Positions 19,496-29,100 of a stretch of DNA of 64,000 bases are shown piece after piece. Below the pieces are notes generated by a model. That model was not told where the DNA came from. It saw only the letters and a list, made by a program, of their open reading frames with translations, and searched no databases. Made by a program: the position numbers and the translations under genes. Every line of letters starts with the position of its first letter. Position 1 is the first letter of the stretch. The stretch spans positions 1,674,001 to 1,738,000 of the forward strand of contig NZ_CP053904.1 of assembly GCF_013256425.1 (NCBI RefSeq). Reading direction: 5' to 3'. This stretch comes from Hymenobacter sp. BRD67. Its GTDB lineage: Bacteria; Bacteroidota; Bacteroidia; Cytophagales; Hymenobacteraceae.

Positions 19496-20059
19496 ATGCC
19501 CGATTTCATCACCGCGCTCGAAACCATCGCGCCAATGAGCCCGGTGCTACGAGCAGCGGTAGCCTCGGCGGTGCGCCACGAGGAGTTTTCGGCCCGGCAC
19601 TTGTTACTGCAACCGGGCCAGGTGGCGCGGCGAGTGTATTTTATCGAAAGGGGGTTAGTGCGCGGCTATTTGCTGCACGAGGGTCGCGAGATATCCTCGT
19701 GGTTTATGCGCGAGGGCGACTTCGTAATTTCTATTGTCAGCTTTCTGACCCGGCTGCCTTCCACTGAATACCTGGAACTGCTGGAAGCCAGCGCACTGTA
19801 TTCCATTACCTACGAGGAGCTGCAAGCACTCTACAAAGAGTTTCCCGAATTAAATCTTTTTGGCCGGGTCATCACCGAACGCTACTACGTTCTGAGCGAG
19901 CAGCGCGCCCACCAACTGCGAACGCAGCCGGCCGCCACACGCTACGCCCACTTACTGGCCGATTTTCCGGAAGTACTACGGCGGGTACCGCTCAAGCACA
20001 TTGCCTCGCACCTGGGCGTGGCTGCCGAAACCCTGAGCCGCCTACGGGGCAAGAGCTAG
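19496..20059 (+). CDS. Crp/Fnr-family transcriptional regulator
   Basis: 187 residues. An N-terminal cyclic-nucleotide-binding-like beta-roll (LLLQPGQVARRVYFIERGLV RGYL, ISSWFMREGDFVIS) is followed by a dimerisation helix and a C-terminal helix-turn-helix (LKHIASHLGVAAETLSRLRG). Short Crp/Fnr proteins of this type are abundant in Bacteroidota and usually lack the residues for cAMP binding; their ligands are unknown. It is divergent from the his operon and shares the ~80-base control region containing TTGGAATTCCAA. No direct link to histidine regulation is shown. Confidence 0.88.
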   Translation: MPDFITALETIAPMSPVLRAAVASAVRHEEFSARHLLLQPGQVARRVYFIERGLVRGYLLHEGREISSWFMREGDFVISIVSFLTRLPSTEYLELLEASALYSITYEELQALYKEFPELNLFGRVITERYYVLSEQRAHQLRTQPAATRYAHLLADFPEVLRRVPLKHIASHLGVAAETLSRLRGKS

Positions 20060-20134
20060 GCAAAAATGACATTTGTCAAGAAAGCGAGAAAAAGGCGCGG
20101 GGACCTTTGGGCCTCACTTTTCCCTTTGCCTGCT

Positions 20135-20566
20135 ATGCCTTTTGCCCTAACCATTCTACTGGCCCTGGTTATTGCCCTGGCGAATGACTACGCCGACCAC
20201 CTCCAGGCGCCGATTGGCATTCTGTTAACTCCCCTGGTCATTATCAGTATTACCGCCTTGCTGCATACCAACCGGCACCCCCAACTCGTCCTTCCGGCGG
20301 CTGTAGCTACGGCGTTGCTGATATGTCTACACGATGCCGGCATCAAGCTCTATGGAGGTGGCATGCACGATTTGGAAGGACAAGGATTTGTGAACCTATT
20401 TCTATTCGCAGGCCTACTACCCGCTTATCTACTACAGAGTTCGCTCGTGCGACGAACCCAGGGAGTCAGCCCACGTGTAAAGCGCTGGACCTTATGGGTC
20501 GGCCCGTTGCTAGTGGGAAGCTACCTGCTTTTTTTTGGGTCGCTAGGTTTAGGACGGTCTTATTAA
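20135..20566 (+). CDS. Hypothetical membrane protein with four predicted helices
   Basis: 143 residues from ATG 20135 (MPFALTILLALVIALANDYA). Hydrophobic segments lie near residues 2-18, 27-45, 52-68, 86-104 and 122-140. It contains LLICLHDAGIKLYGGGMHDLEG in a loop between helices, and the end GLGRSY. No family recognised. An in-frame start at 20066 would add a 23-residue basic extension that interrupts the hydrophobic start and is not favoured. It lies 75 bases after the Crp/Fnr gene and could be co-transcribed. Confidence 0.6.
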   Translation: MPFALTILLALVIALANDYADHLQAPIGILLTPLVIISITALLHTNRHPQLVLPAAVATALLICLHDAGIKLYGGGMHDLEGQGFVNLFLFAGLLPAYLLQSSLVRRTQGVSPRVKRWTLWVGPLLVGSYLLFFGSLGLGRSY

Positions 20567-20578
20567 CTACCACCTGCT

Positions 20579-21409
20579 CTACTTCGAGCTAAATGCCTTG
20601 CGCACGCCCGGCAGCACCAGGCGGGCGTAGCGCACCGGCAGCAGGCGCGTGAGCCAGTCCATGACCCGGGCATCGGGGCCGACGATGATGCGGGCCTTGT
20701 TCTGCTCAATACCCTTGAGAATAAGGACCGCCGCCCGCTCGGGCGTGGTGCGGGCGCTTTTATCGAAGCGCCGGTTGGCTTTGGCGTGCTGCTCGGGCGT
20801 GACGCTGACCCCTAGCCGGGCGCTGGCCGCGATGTTGGTTTTAACACCGCCCGGAAACACCGTCGATACGTGAATATTGCTGCCCGCCAGCTCGTTGCGC
20901 AGCACGTCGGTGAAGCCGCGCACGCCAAACTTGGCCGTGCTGTAGGCCGCGTTATGCGGCGCGCCAAACAGGCCAAACACGCTCGAAACGTTCACGAGGT
21001 GGCCGCCCCCGGCGCGCAGCAGCGGCAGAAACGCCTTGGTCATGCGCACCACGCCCCAGAGGTTAATCTCCATCAGCCAGGCAAACTCTTCGAGCGTGTT
21101 TTGCTCAAAAGTGCCCGCGCCCAGGGCTACGCCGGCATTATTAAGCAGAATAATTCGCTGGCCCGGATGCGCAGCCGCAACGTGCTGGGCGTAAGCCGCT
21201 ATCTGGTCGGCGCTGCTTACATCGAGCACCGTGGTTTCGATACTGCCGCCGGCCTGGCGCACGGTAGCCGCCGTGCGGGCCAGGCCCTTGGCGTTGACAT
21301 CGGAGGCGAGCACGTGCGCGCCCTGGGCCGCCGCCCCAATAGCCGTAGCCTGCCCGATGCCCGAGGCCGCCCCGGTCACAATAAATAGCGAATCTTTAAT
21401 ACTTGTCAT
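20579..21409 (-). CDS. Short-chain dehydrogenase/reductase
   Basis: 276 residues from ATG 21409 (MTSIKDSLFIVTGAASGIGQ). Classical SDR: TGAASGIG cofactor loop, NNAGVALG, catalytic Ser in VNVSSVFGLFG, and catalytic YSTAK (Tyr/Lys). An Asp after the second beta strand (LASDVN) suggests NAD preference. The C-terminal extension (RVMDWLTRLLPVRYARLVLP) is typical of SDRs whose genes accompany flavin monooxygenases. It lies in the same neighbourhood as a hydrolase and an FMO, so oxidation of a lipophilic ketone or alcohol is plausible. Confidence 0.9.
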   Translation of the reverse strand: MTSIKDSLFIVTGAASGIGQATAIGAAAQGAHVLASDVNAKGLARTAATVRQAGGSIETTVLDVSSADQIAAYAQHVAAAHPGQRIILLNNAGVALGAGTFEQNTLEEFAWLMEINLWGVVRMTKAFLPLLRAGGGHLVNVSSVFGLFGAPHNAAYSTAKFGVRGFTDVLRNELAGSNIHVSTVFPGGVKTNIAASARLGVSVTPEQHAKANRRFDKSARTTPERAAVLILKGIEQNKARIIVGPDARVMDWLTRLLPVRYARLVLPGVRKAFSSK

Positions 21410-21448
21410 GGCCGGGTGGGAAAAGGGAAGCAATGAGAGAAGCAGCTG

Positions 21449-22120
21449 TTACTTTTTACTTAAAAACTCGCGGATGGCCTCGGCGGCCGGCTGCGGGTAG
21501 AAGTAATGGGCAAAGTGGTCGCCGGGCAGCTCCACAAACGGCTCGTCGGGCAGCCGGATAACGTTGTCGCGGCGGGCGTGCAGGCGTAAATCGGGCTGAA
21601 CGGTAAGCGGCGGGGCCGGCGCAAACAGCACCTGCAGCTGCTGGTGCACGTAGCGGCGGCGGTGCCGGGCCATGTTATCGACGAGCTGGGCGTAGAGCTG
21701 GCGCGACTCGTCGCGGCGGTAGCTGCGCTTGAAGCGCTCGCGCATAAACCGCGCCTGCATCAAGCCCGACAAGGCATAAAAGCCCAGCAAGCGCGGGCTG
21801 CGAATGGCCGACACAATCTTGCGCTGGTCGGTAAACGAGCTGAGCAGAATGGCAGTGGCCCCGGTCAGCTGCTTTAGATGCGCGGCAATCCAGCCGCCCA
21901 TCGAGTGGCCGATAAGCACATCGTCGGCCCCAAGCTGGTAACGCTCGGCTAAATGCTGCGCCAGGGCAGTGACGTTGGGCCGCCCCGTGGGGCGCCAGTG
22001 CGCAAATTCCTCTTCCAACTCCAGCGAGCGCACGTCGTCGAAGGCCGGCAGCAGCGGCAGCAATGGCGCAAAAATGGTGCGGTCTTCGGTGTAGCCGTGC
22101 AGCAGAAAAAGGCGTTTCAT
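21449..22120 (-). CDS. Alpha/beta-fold hydrolase
   Basis: 223 residues from ATG 22120 (MKRLFLLHGYTEDRTIFAPL). HGY oxyanion region, nucleophile elbow VLIGHSMGGWIA (GHSMGG), and C-terminal catalytic His in PGDHFAHYFYP. Short alpha/beta hydrolase, probably an esterase or thioesterase; substrate unknown. It is followed by the SDR on the same strand (39-base gap) and is divergent from the flavin monooxygenase. The ORF extends upstream to 22171, but the MKRLFLLHG start fits the family. Confidence 0.88.
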   Translation of the reverse strand: MKRLFLLHGYTEDRTIFAPLLPLLPAFDDVRSLELEEEFAHWRPTGRPNVTALAQHLAERYQLGADDVLIGHSMGGWIAAHLKQLTGATAILLSSFTDQRKIVSAIRSPRLLGFYALSGLMQARFMRERFKRSYRRDESRQLYAQLVDNMARHRRRYVHQQLQVLFAPAPPLTVQPDLRLHARRDNVIRLPDEPFVELPGDHFAHYFYPQPAAEAIREFLSKK

Positions 22121-22207
22121 AAGGCGAAGACAGGGGGTGGGCAGCTGGAAATGGGAAGGCCTAGGGTACAAACGTACGGCGCGCCGTAATTTAGTCGGCT
22201 AGCAGCG

Positions 22208-22215
22208 TATCTTTT
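22208..22215 (+). promoter_or_regulatory. -7-like box upstream of the flavin monooxygenase
   Basis: TATCTTTT matches TAnnTTTG at seven of eight positions, 32 bases before ATG 22248. Weak support. Confidence 0.3.
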
Positions 22216-22247
22216 TCCCACCCACTCCGCTGGCTTATCGCTTTCCT

Positions 22248-23741
22248 ATGCAACATTCCGTGGACGTAGCCATCATCGGGGCCGGCTTTGCGGGCCTCAC
22301 GGCGGCCATTCGCCTGCAACAGCGCGGCAACACGTCGTTCGTCATTTTTGAGCGGGCCGAAGAAGTCGGCGGCACCTGGCGCGACAATATCTACCCCGGC
22401 TGCGGCTGCGATATTCCCTCGCCGCTCTACTCCTTCTCCTTCGCCCCTAACCCCGACTGGACGCGCATGTACTCGGGCCAGCCCGAGATTCTGAGCTACA
22501 TCAAGCAGACGGTCAGCCGGTTCAACCTGCGGCCCCACATTCAGTTCAACGCCGAGATTATCCGCACCGAGTTTGCGGAGGAAACCGGCCGCTGGACGCT
22601 CACCGACCGCGCCGGCCACCAGACCACAGCCCGCGTGGTGCTGGTTGCCATCGGGCCGCTCAACCGCCCGGCGCTGCCCCAGCTGCCGGGGCTGGGCACG
22701 TTTGCCGGCAAAACCTTCCACTCCTCGCAGTGGGATACTGATTACGACCTCCAGGGCAAGCGCGTGGCCGTGATTGGTACCGGGGCCAGCGCGGTGCAGT
22801 TTGTGCCGCAGATTGCGCCGCTGGTAAGCCAGCTTTACGTGTTTCAGCGCACGGCCCCGTGGATTTTGCCCCGGCGCGACCGCGCGTTTTCGGAAAAGGA
22901 AAAAACCTGGTTCCGGCGGCTGCCGCTGCTGCAGCGGGTGCAGCGCGAGCTTATCTACTGGCGCAACGAGCTGTTTGGGCTGCTCTTTATGGGCAATAAA
23001 AAGCTGGCTGCCCAGGCCAACGAGCTGGCCGCCCGCCACCTGGCCCGCGCCATCAAAGACCCCGAGCTGCGCCGCAAAGTCACGCCCAACTACCAGCTGG
23101 GCTGCAAGCGGGTACTTATATCTAATAATTACTATCCTTCCCTCACTCGTCCTAACGTGGAGCTGGTGACCGAAGGCATCCGGGAAGTAACTCCCACCGG
23201 CATTGTTACCCACGACGGCCAGGCGCGGCCCGTGGACGCCATTATTTTCGGTACCGGCTTCGTAGCCTCCGAGTTTATGGTCGATTTGCACATTAGCGGG
23301 CTGGGTGGGCGCAGCCTCTTTGGCGAGTGGCAGCAAAGCAGCGCCGAGGCGTACCGGGGCACCACCGTGTCGGGCTACCCCAATATGCTGGTGCTGGTGG
23401 GCCCCAATACCGGCCTGGCCCACAACTCCATCATCCACATTATGGAGTCGCAGGTAAACTACGTGCTCGACTACCTGCGTAATCTCGACCAGGCCGGGGC
23501 CGGCGCTTACCTCGACGTAAAGCCGGAGGCGCAGCGCATTCATAATGAAGAAGTGCAGCGCAAGCTCGGCACCACCGTGTGGGCTTCGGGCTGCAAGAGC
23601 TGGTACCAGACTGCCTCCGGCAAGAATACCACGCTGCTGCACACGCTCACGCCCGCGTTTCGGCGCAGTGTGAAAAGCGTGCGGCTCAAAGACTACGTGC
23701 TACGCAAGCCCGAGCGGGTGGCAGTGAGCAGTGAACAGTGA
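22248..23741 (+). CDS. Flavin-containing monooxygenase (Baeyer-Villiger type)
   Basis: 497 residues. The N-terminal FAD Rossmann motif is VAIIGAGFAGLTAAIRLQQ, followed by EEVGGTWRDNIYPGCGCDIP, a second NADP Rossmann motif VAVIGTGASAVQFVPQI, and FHSSQWDTDYDLQGKRV, resembling the FxGxxxHxxxW fingerprint of class B flavoprotein monooxygenases. It would use NADPH and O2 to oxygenate ketones, amines or sulfides. With the neighbouring SDR and hydrolase (minus strand) it could form an alcohol-ketone-ester degradation set, which is an inference. The last eight codons, VAVSSEQ and stop, come from the heptanucleotide repeat that follows. Confidence 0.92.
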   Translation: MQHSVDVAIIGAGFAGLTAAIRLQQRGNTSFVIFERAEEVGGTWRDNIYPGCGCDIPSPLYSFSFAPNPDWTRMYSGQPEILSYIKQTVSRFNLRPHIQFNAEIIRTEFAEETGRWTLTDRAGHQTTARVVLVAIGPLNRPALPQLPGLGTFAGKTFHSSQWDTDYDLQGKRVAVIGTGASAVQFVPQIAPLVSQLYVFQRTAPWILPRRDRAFSEKEKTWFRRLPLLQRVQRELIYWRNELFGLLFMGNKKLAAQANELAARHLARAIKDPELRRKVTPNYQLGCKRVLISNNYYPSLTRPNVELVTEGIREVTPTGIVTHDGQARPVDAIIFGTGFVASEFMVDLHISGLGGRSLFGEWQQSSAEAYRGTTVSGYPNMLVLVGPNTGLAHNSIIHIMESQVNYVLDYLRNLDQAGAGAYLDVKPEAQRIHNEEVQRKLGTTVWASGCKSWYQTASGKNTTLLHTLTPAFRRSVKSVRLKDYVLRKPERVAVSSEQ

Positions 23742-23832
23742 ACAGTGAACAGTGGGTAGTAGTACAGTGAAAGGCGGGAATACTGACCTTAACTATTAAC
23801 TGCACACTGCTCACTGCTCACTGCTCACTGCT
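23722..23832. repeat. Inverted tandem-heptamer repeat at the monooxygenase 3' end
   Basis: AGTGAAC-type heptamers are repeated on the left (23722-23754) and TCACTGC-type heptamers, their complement, on the right (23803-23832), around a ~50-base centre. The left arm supplies the stop codon of the monooxygenase. A sister element sits inside the nuclease-helicase gene (28790-28905). The same kind of element is common in Bacteroidota genomes. Confidence 0.75.
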
Positions 23833-23837
23833 TAAAA

Positions 23838-24842
23838 CTATGGCTGCCCGCTGCCGCCGGCCGAGCCGTATACCTGGCCGGTAGCGAAGCTGGCGTCGCT
23901 AGCCGCGAGCTGCACATAAATCGAGCCCAGCTCGGCGGGCTGACCGGGCCGGCCCATAGGGGTTTTCTCCCCGAATTTTTGCAGATTTTCCTGCGTAGAG
24001 CCGCCGCTTACCTGCAAGGGCGTCCAGATGGGGCCCGGCGCCACGCCATTGACACGGATACCCTTGGGAGCCAGCTGCTTGGCCAGCGACTTAACGTAGT
24101 TCATCGTCGCCGCCTTGGTTTGGGCGTAGTCGTATAAGTCGGGCGAAGGGTCATAGGCCTGCTCCGAAGTAGTGCCGATGATAACCGAGCCCGGCTGTAA
24201 GTGCGGCAGCGCCGCCTTAATAATCCAGAAAGGCGCGTAGATATTGGTTTTCATCGTCCAGTCAAACTGCTCGGTGGTGATATCCAGAATGGACGCGTGC
24301 GACTGCTGCCGCCCCGCATTGCTGACCACGATATCGAGTCCGCCCAGGCCGCGCACGGCCTCGGCCACCAGCCGCTGGCAAAAAGCTTCGTCGCGGATAT
24401 CGCCCGGAATTGCGACCGCCTTGCGCCCGGCCGCCTTGATGAGGGCAATCACTTCGCGGGCATCCGGCTCTTCGGCCGGCAGGTAGTTGATGGCCACGTC
24501 GGCGCCTTCGCGGGCGTAGGCAATGGCCGCCGCCCGACCCATGCCCGAGTCGCCGCCCGTAATCAGAGCCCGGCGGCCCGCCAGCCGCCCCGAGCCTTTG
24601 TAGCTGGTTTCGCCGTGGTCGGGGCGCGGGTCCATCTGGCCGGCCAGGCCGGGCCAGGGCTGCGACTGGCTTTTAAACGGCGGCCGCGGGTATTTGGTAA
24701 CCGGGTTTTGCAGCTCCGCCGGCGCAGTAGGCGCCGCCTCGGCGGGCTCGGTGAGTATAGCAGGGGCCACGGCCGCCGTGGCCAGGGTAGCACCCAGGCC
24801 GCCCAATACGCTGCGCCGGCTCAGATTAGGGTTTTCTTCCAT
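23838..24842 (-). CDS. Tat-exported short-chain dehydrogenase
   Basis: 334 residues. The N-terminal twin-arginine signal NLSRRSVLGGLGATLATAAV is followed by APAILTEPAEA, a likely cleavage region. Then comes an SDR of the YhdF/GSP39 type: ALITGGDSGMGRAAAIAYAR, NYLPAEEPDA, VSNAGRQQSH, TSEQAYDPSPDLYDYAQTKA (catalytic Tyr and Lys) and RVNGVAPGPIWTPLQ. The N-terminal PGLAGQMDPRPDHGETSYKG is the family's usual lead-in. The Tat signal implies that the enzyme folds with bound NAD(P) in the cytoplasm before export. Substrate unknown. Confidence 0.9.
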   Translation of the reverse strand: MEENPNLSRRSVLGGLGATLATAAVAPAILTEPAEAAPTAPAELQNPVTKYPRPPFKSQSQPWPGLAGQMDPRPDHGETSYKGSGRLAGRRALITGGDSGMGRAAAIAYAREGADVAINYLPAEEPDAREVIALIKAAGRKAVAIPGDIRDEAFCQRLVAEAVRGLGGLDIVVSNAGRQQSHASILDITTEQFDWTMKTNIYAPFWIIKAALPHLQPGSVIIGTTSEQAYDPSPDLYDYAQTKAATMNYVKSLAKQLAPKGIRVNGVAPGPIWTPLQVSGGSTQENLQKFGEKTPMGRPGQPAELGSIYVQLAASDASFATGQVYGSAGGSGQP

Positions 24843-24950
24843 CGGTAAATCAGAAGGGATTAGTGGTTTAGAGTAACTACTGCCCTCCTACTGCTGACGC
24901 TGCCCAAGGGTTGCTGCCAGGCTACCGTGCTGGCAGCCGCGCCGCTCAGT

Positions 24951-24990
24951 AAAAAACCGATGGTCACGCCGGCTTCGGCGTGACCATCGG
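24951..24990 (-). terminator. Rho-independent terminator (minus strand)
   Basis: A perfect 15-bp stem (24957-24971 with 24976-24990, core GATGGTCACGCCG) around loop GCTT is followed on the minus strand by TTTTTT (complement of 24951-24956). It ends the transcript of the F420-type reductase gene. Confidence 0.85.
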
Positions 24991-25097
24991 TGCCTGGAAG
25001 CGGCTCAGCCGCCCCGCTAAACCAGCTTTGCCTGGCTTAATGCTTGCCAAAGGCGCGGACCAGCCGCTGGCCCGCCAGCTCCGGGAAATGGCGTTGG

Positions 25098-25823
25098 CTA
25101 CTTCAGCTTAATACCTTGAGCCGCCATCTGCTGCTCCTGCTCGGCGTGGTTGGCCAGGAACTGGGCGTGTTGCGCAGGTGTGCGCTCGGTGCCGAGGCTG
25201 GCCAGGCTTTGCTGCAGCTCGGCCGCAGTCATATCGGTGCAGTACGCCGGCGTGCCGGGCTGTTGCCGCCACGACTCGTGCAGCCGGCCGCCGTCCAGGG
25301 CATCGAAGCCCAGCTCTTCCACCAGGGCCATTACTTTTTGCTTGGCGGCGGCCTCGTCGCCGGCTACGGGCAGGGCAATGCGGCCGGGCGTGCCGGCGGG
25401 CTGCCCTGCTTTTGCGAGATGGTCGGCCAGGATGTTGTTGAATACCTTCACTACCGGCCGGTTGAGGTGCTGCTGCACCCACTCGCTTTCGGTCAGAGAG
25501 CCGCTTTCCAGCTCGGGCAGGAAGCCGTCGCGCAGCAGCGGGTAGTAGTTGCTGGTGTCAATCACGGGCACTTCCGCGCCCACGCCTTCAAACAGGTCTT
25601 TGGGCAGGTCAGGGATATTTATCAGGGGAATGGTCACCACGATGAGCTCGCCGAAGCGGGCCGCCTCGCGGGCCGTGGCAGGGGTGGCGCCGGTATTTTG
25701 GGCCACGCTCGTAAGCGTTTCGGGGCCGCGCGAGTTGGCAATGCGCACAGCGTGACCAAGGCGGGTGAGCCGCCCCGCGAGGGCGCTGCCGATGTGGCCG
25801 GCCCCAATGATTCCGATTTTCAT
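25098..25823 (-). CDS. NADPH-dependent F420-reductase-like oxidoreductase
   Basis: 241 residues from ATG 25823 (MKIGIIGAGHIGSALAGRLT). Rossmann GxGxxG motif, then RIANSRGPETL (Ser/Arg preference for NADPH), VVTIPLINIPDLPKDLF, and VIDTSNYYPLLRDG. It belongs to the FNO/F420_oxidored family; Bacteroidota do not make F420, so the natural electron acceptor is likely something else. The longer ORF (to 25922) adds 33 residues without similarity and was rejected. A terminator follows. Confidence 0.87.
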   Translation of the reverse strand: MKIGIIGAGHIGSALAGRLTRLGHAVRIANSRGPETLTSVAQNTGATPATAREAARFGELIVVTIPLINIPDLPKDLFEGVGAEVPVIDTSNYYPLLRDGFLPELESGSLTESEWVQQHLNRPVVKVFNNILADHLAKAGQPAGTPGRIALPVAGDEAAAKQKVMALVEELGFDALDGGRLHESWRQQPGTPAYCTDMTAAELQQSLASLGTERTPAQHAQFLANHAEQEQQMAAQGIKLK

Positions 25824-26118
25824 AGGTAATAAGGGTAATAAAGCAATTCGTACGCAAGGGTTTCGGGCCGCTGCGTTGCTCAAGACCACCCGGCCGGCTA
25901 AATGTTTTTCCACAGCAGCCACCAGGTAATGCTGCCTGCTACTGGTGGCTGCTAACGATTGCCATCACCCATTACAGCAGCTACTGGTGGCTGCTAACGA
26001 TTGCCATCACCCATTACAGCAATTGGTGGCCGCTGAAGCAGTTTGAACAGAATCCAGCGGCGCGCTCAGCCTGGCAACAGCCAGCGACAGCGAGTTGAAT
26101 ATAGCCTAAATACTATTA
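25824..26118. other. Intergenic region with a tandem repeat
   Basis: 295 bases between the F420-type reductase start and the nuclease-helicase stop. It contains the two-unit 42-bp repeat described separately and a small AT-rich patch at 26095-26120. No gene or promoter consensus was recognised. Confidence 0.4.
25938..26021. repeat. Two perfect 42-bp tandem copies
   Basis: GCTACTGGTGGCTGCTAACG... (42 bases) at 25938-25979 is repeated without change at 25980-26021; a decayed partial third unit (TTGGTGGCCGCTGAAG) follows at 26022-26037. Tandem duplication by slippage is likely. Confidence 0.9.
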
Positions 26119-29100
26119 TCAATCCTTCACCCAGCCCCCACCCTTCCGTACCCGCGCCAGCAGCGCGGCGTGGTGCGGGGCGCGACTTAAAATCAGCTCA
26201 TTACCCAGCAAAACCAGCTGCTGCCTAGCCCGCGTCACGGCCACGTTAAGCTTGCGGTCTACCTGGCCGGTTTCGTCGGGCGATACCATAGCTTCGAGCT
26301 GGTGCTCGTGGTGGCAGCAGAAGCTCACGATAATCACCTCCCGCTGCGAGCCCTGGTAGCGCTCCACGGTATCGACACTGACCTGGGCCAGCGCGGGCAG
26401 GCCGTGCTCCTGGGCCAGCTGGGCCAGCCGGGCGCGAATGCGCGCCGCCTGGTTGCGGTAGCTGGCAATAATACCCAGGGTAGCGTCGGGGTCGAACTGC
26501 GCGCCGTAGCCCTGGGCCACTTGCAGCGCCGCGCGGGCGGCCAGCTCGGCTTCCTGGCTCGATTCCTTCTGGGAGAAGTCGTCGGGCTGGCGGCGGGTGG
26601 GCACAAACACCAGTCGCTGCCGGCGCAGGGCTTCGCCGAAGGCATCGGCCGGGGCCAGTGGCGCGGGCCAGGCACTGGGGTTGAGGCTGGCGTGCTGCCA
26701 GGGCGCGGGGCTGCGCAGCTGCCCGCCGTAGAAATCGTCGTTGACGAGTGCGGCCAGCTCGGCGTGGGCGCGGTACTGGTTGGCCAGCGTGCCGTGGGCG
26801 TAGGGCCACTGCGCCTCGGCCCGGCGGAAAAGGCGCTCGAAGTACGAGTTACGCAGGTTAGTAAGACCCAATTGCTCGCGCAGCAATTCGGCTACGGCGG
26901 GCGCCACGGCGCTGGCTTCGGGCTCCTGGGTAACCACGGCCGGCAGCTGGCGATGGTCGCCGATGAGAATAAATTTCCGGGCCTTCGCCAATAAAGCCAG
27001 CATCGGCCCTTCGAGCACCTGGCTGGCCTCGTCCACCACGGCCACGTCAAAATTCTTCAGCTGAAACAGCTCGGGCCGGCCCAGCATACTGCTGATAGTA
27101 CCCACGTAGAGCGGCGTGGTGGTGAGGCGCGCCCGCACCATCTGGCGGGTGGGCAGGTCGCGAATCATGTTATCGAGCAGATATGGCCGGTAGGCCGGCG
27201 CAGTGCCCAGCCGCGAGCCAATGCGAATAAACGGCAGGTTGGCGTCGATTAGCTGCTCGCAGATTTCATCCACGGCGCGGTTGGTATAGGCGGCCAGCAG
27301 CGTGTGCTGGTCGCCGGCCACCAGGCGAATGGCCAGCTCGCGCAGCACCGAGCGGGTTTTGCCGGTGCCGGGCGGACCACAGAGCACAAACCAGTCGGGC
27401 GCGGCCAGGGCGCGGGCCACTACTTCACTAGCTTCCGTGGCGGGGGTAAAGTGCGCGGCCTCCCAGCCCTGCGGCGGGCGCGGGGCCGTACGGGCCAGCA
27501 GGCGGCGGCGCTGCGCGGCGGGTAAGCTCAGGAAGCTCGTCAGCCCCGCCCACTCGCGCCGGAAGGTGTCGTACGTATCGGGCTCCAGCGCCCAGTGCGA
27601 GTGGCCGTGCAGGTAGCGCGGGGCCATGCGGCGGTTGCGTACAGCCAGCACCACGCGGCCATCGGCCCCGAGGTCTTCGGCCAGCGTGGTTTTGACAACC
27701 TGGGCATCGAGCACCGTTAAGCTGGCAGCTGGCAGCGGCTCGCCGTCAGCCTCACTCGCGCTCACCAAAGAGGTATCGGCGGCTTTCTTTCTGGGATACA
27801 GAATCAGCGTGTCGCCGGCCCGGAAGTTGACTTCACGCCCCCCACCGGGCGCTGGAAGATGAGATGCGGCCCAAGGCCATCGCGGGCATCGTCGGGGGCA
27901 TTACTATGGTCTTCGAGCAGCTCCAGCTCATCAAGCAGGCTGAAATTCTGGTGCTTGCGGGCTTGCGGCAGCAGCCATAGGCCGGCCTGGCCGCCGGCAT
28001 CGCCGGGCCGGCTTTCGTCGCCGAGCAGGGCCAGCCGCATTTCCCGGGCGGCAAAGCGGGTCAGCTCCAGGCAATAAGCGCGCTCCGTGCGGTCGGCGTC
28101 GGCCCACACGCGGGCGGTTTTTTCGGCCTTTTCGCGGTTAAAGGGCGGAATGGCGGCCAGATTGGGGCGCAGCACCGGCGCCAGCAGCGCCGCCACCTGG
28201 CCGGGGCCAGTGGCGCGGGCCAGCTGCAATTCAAGGCCCACCAGCTGGTTGCGGGCTGCCAGTAGCTGGTCGACAAACGCCAGATTCTGCACTACCGGGC
28301 GCACGGCGGGCTGGTCTTCGGCGGCGTTGGAATAGAGAATGCTGGTGCGGCCCCGGCCGGCAGTTTCGCCATCAGCCCCGAATACCGACTCCAGCAGCAG
28401 GCGGTAGAGCTGGGCCTGGGCGGCGTGGTTGGTCCAGGGCTCCGCCACGGGCACTTTCACCGAGCTTTTGAGCTCTACCAGGTCGTAGCCGGTGGGGCTT
28501 TCGTGCAGCAAATCGAGCCGGCCCTGCAGGCCATAGGTCGCCGACAGAAAGGTCGGTTCCAGAAAGCAGTCGGCCAGGCGCAGGGGCGGCTGCTGGTAGC
28601 CGGTGCGCGAAAGCGCCGCAAAGCCCTGCTGCCGCGCCTGCCGCAGCGTGCGGTGGTGGCGGCGCAGGTCGGTGAGCAGCTCGGGTACGCCATTACGCGT
28701 CTGAAACTCGGGCAAGGTGCTCAGCGTGAGCGGCTCGGCGCGAAAGAGCTTCTTGGTCAGAAAATGCTCGAGGTCGAAGTCGGGTTGGTTTTTAGTGGTT
28801 AGTTCTTGGTTGTTGGCAGTCTGGCTGTCAGCAGCTTCCTGCCCAACTGCTAACTGCCCACTACTCACTATTACCTGTTCACTGCTCACTGCTACCTGAT
28901 TCGCCGCGTGGCTTACTTCCTCATCGAGCAGGCGGTTGACCAGGTTGCCGACTACCAGCGAGCGTGAAGGCTCGTCGGGCAAAAACGACTTCAGCAGCGC
29001 CAGCTCGCCGTGGGTGCCATCGCGCTGGGCACACTCGGCCAGGGTCGTGACGCTGATGAGGTAGTCGGGCTCCAGCACCACGCGGCGCGGGCGCACCCGG

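Noticed and set aside
25938..26037. CRISPR array
   Set aside because: Two directly abutting identical units with no spacers and no cas genes; a simple tandem duplication.
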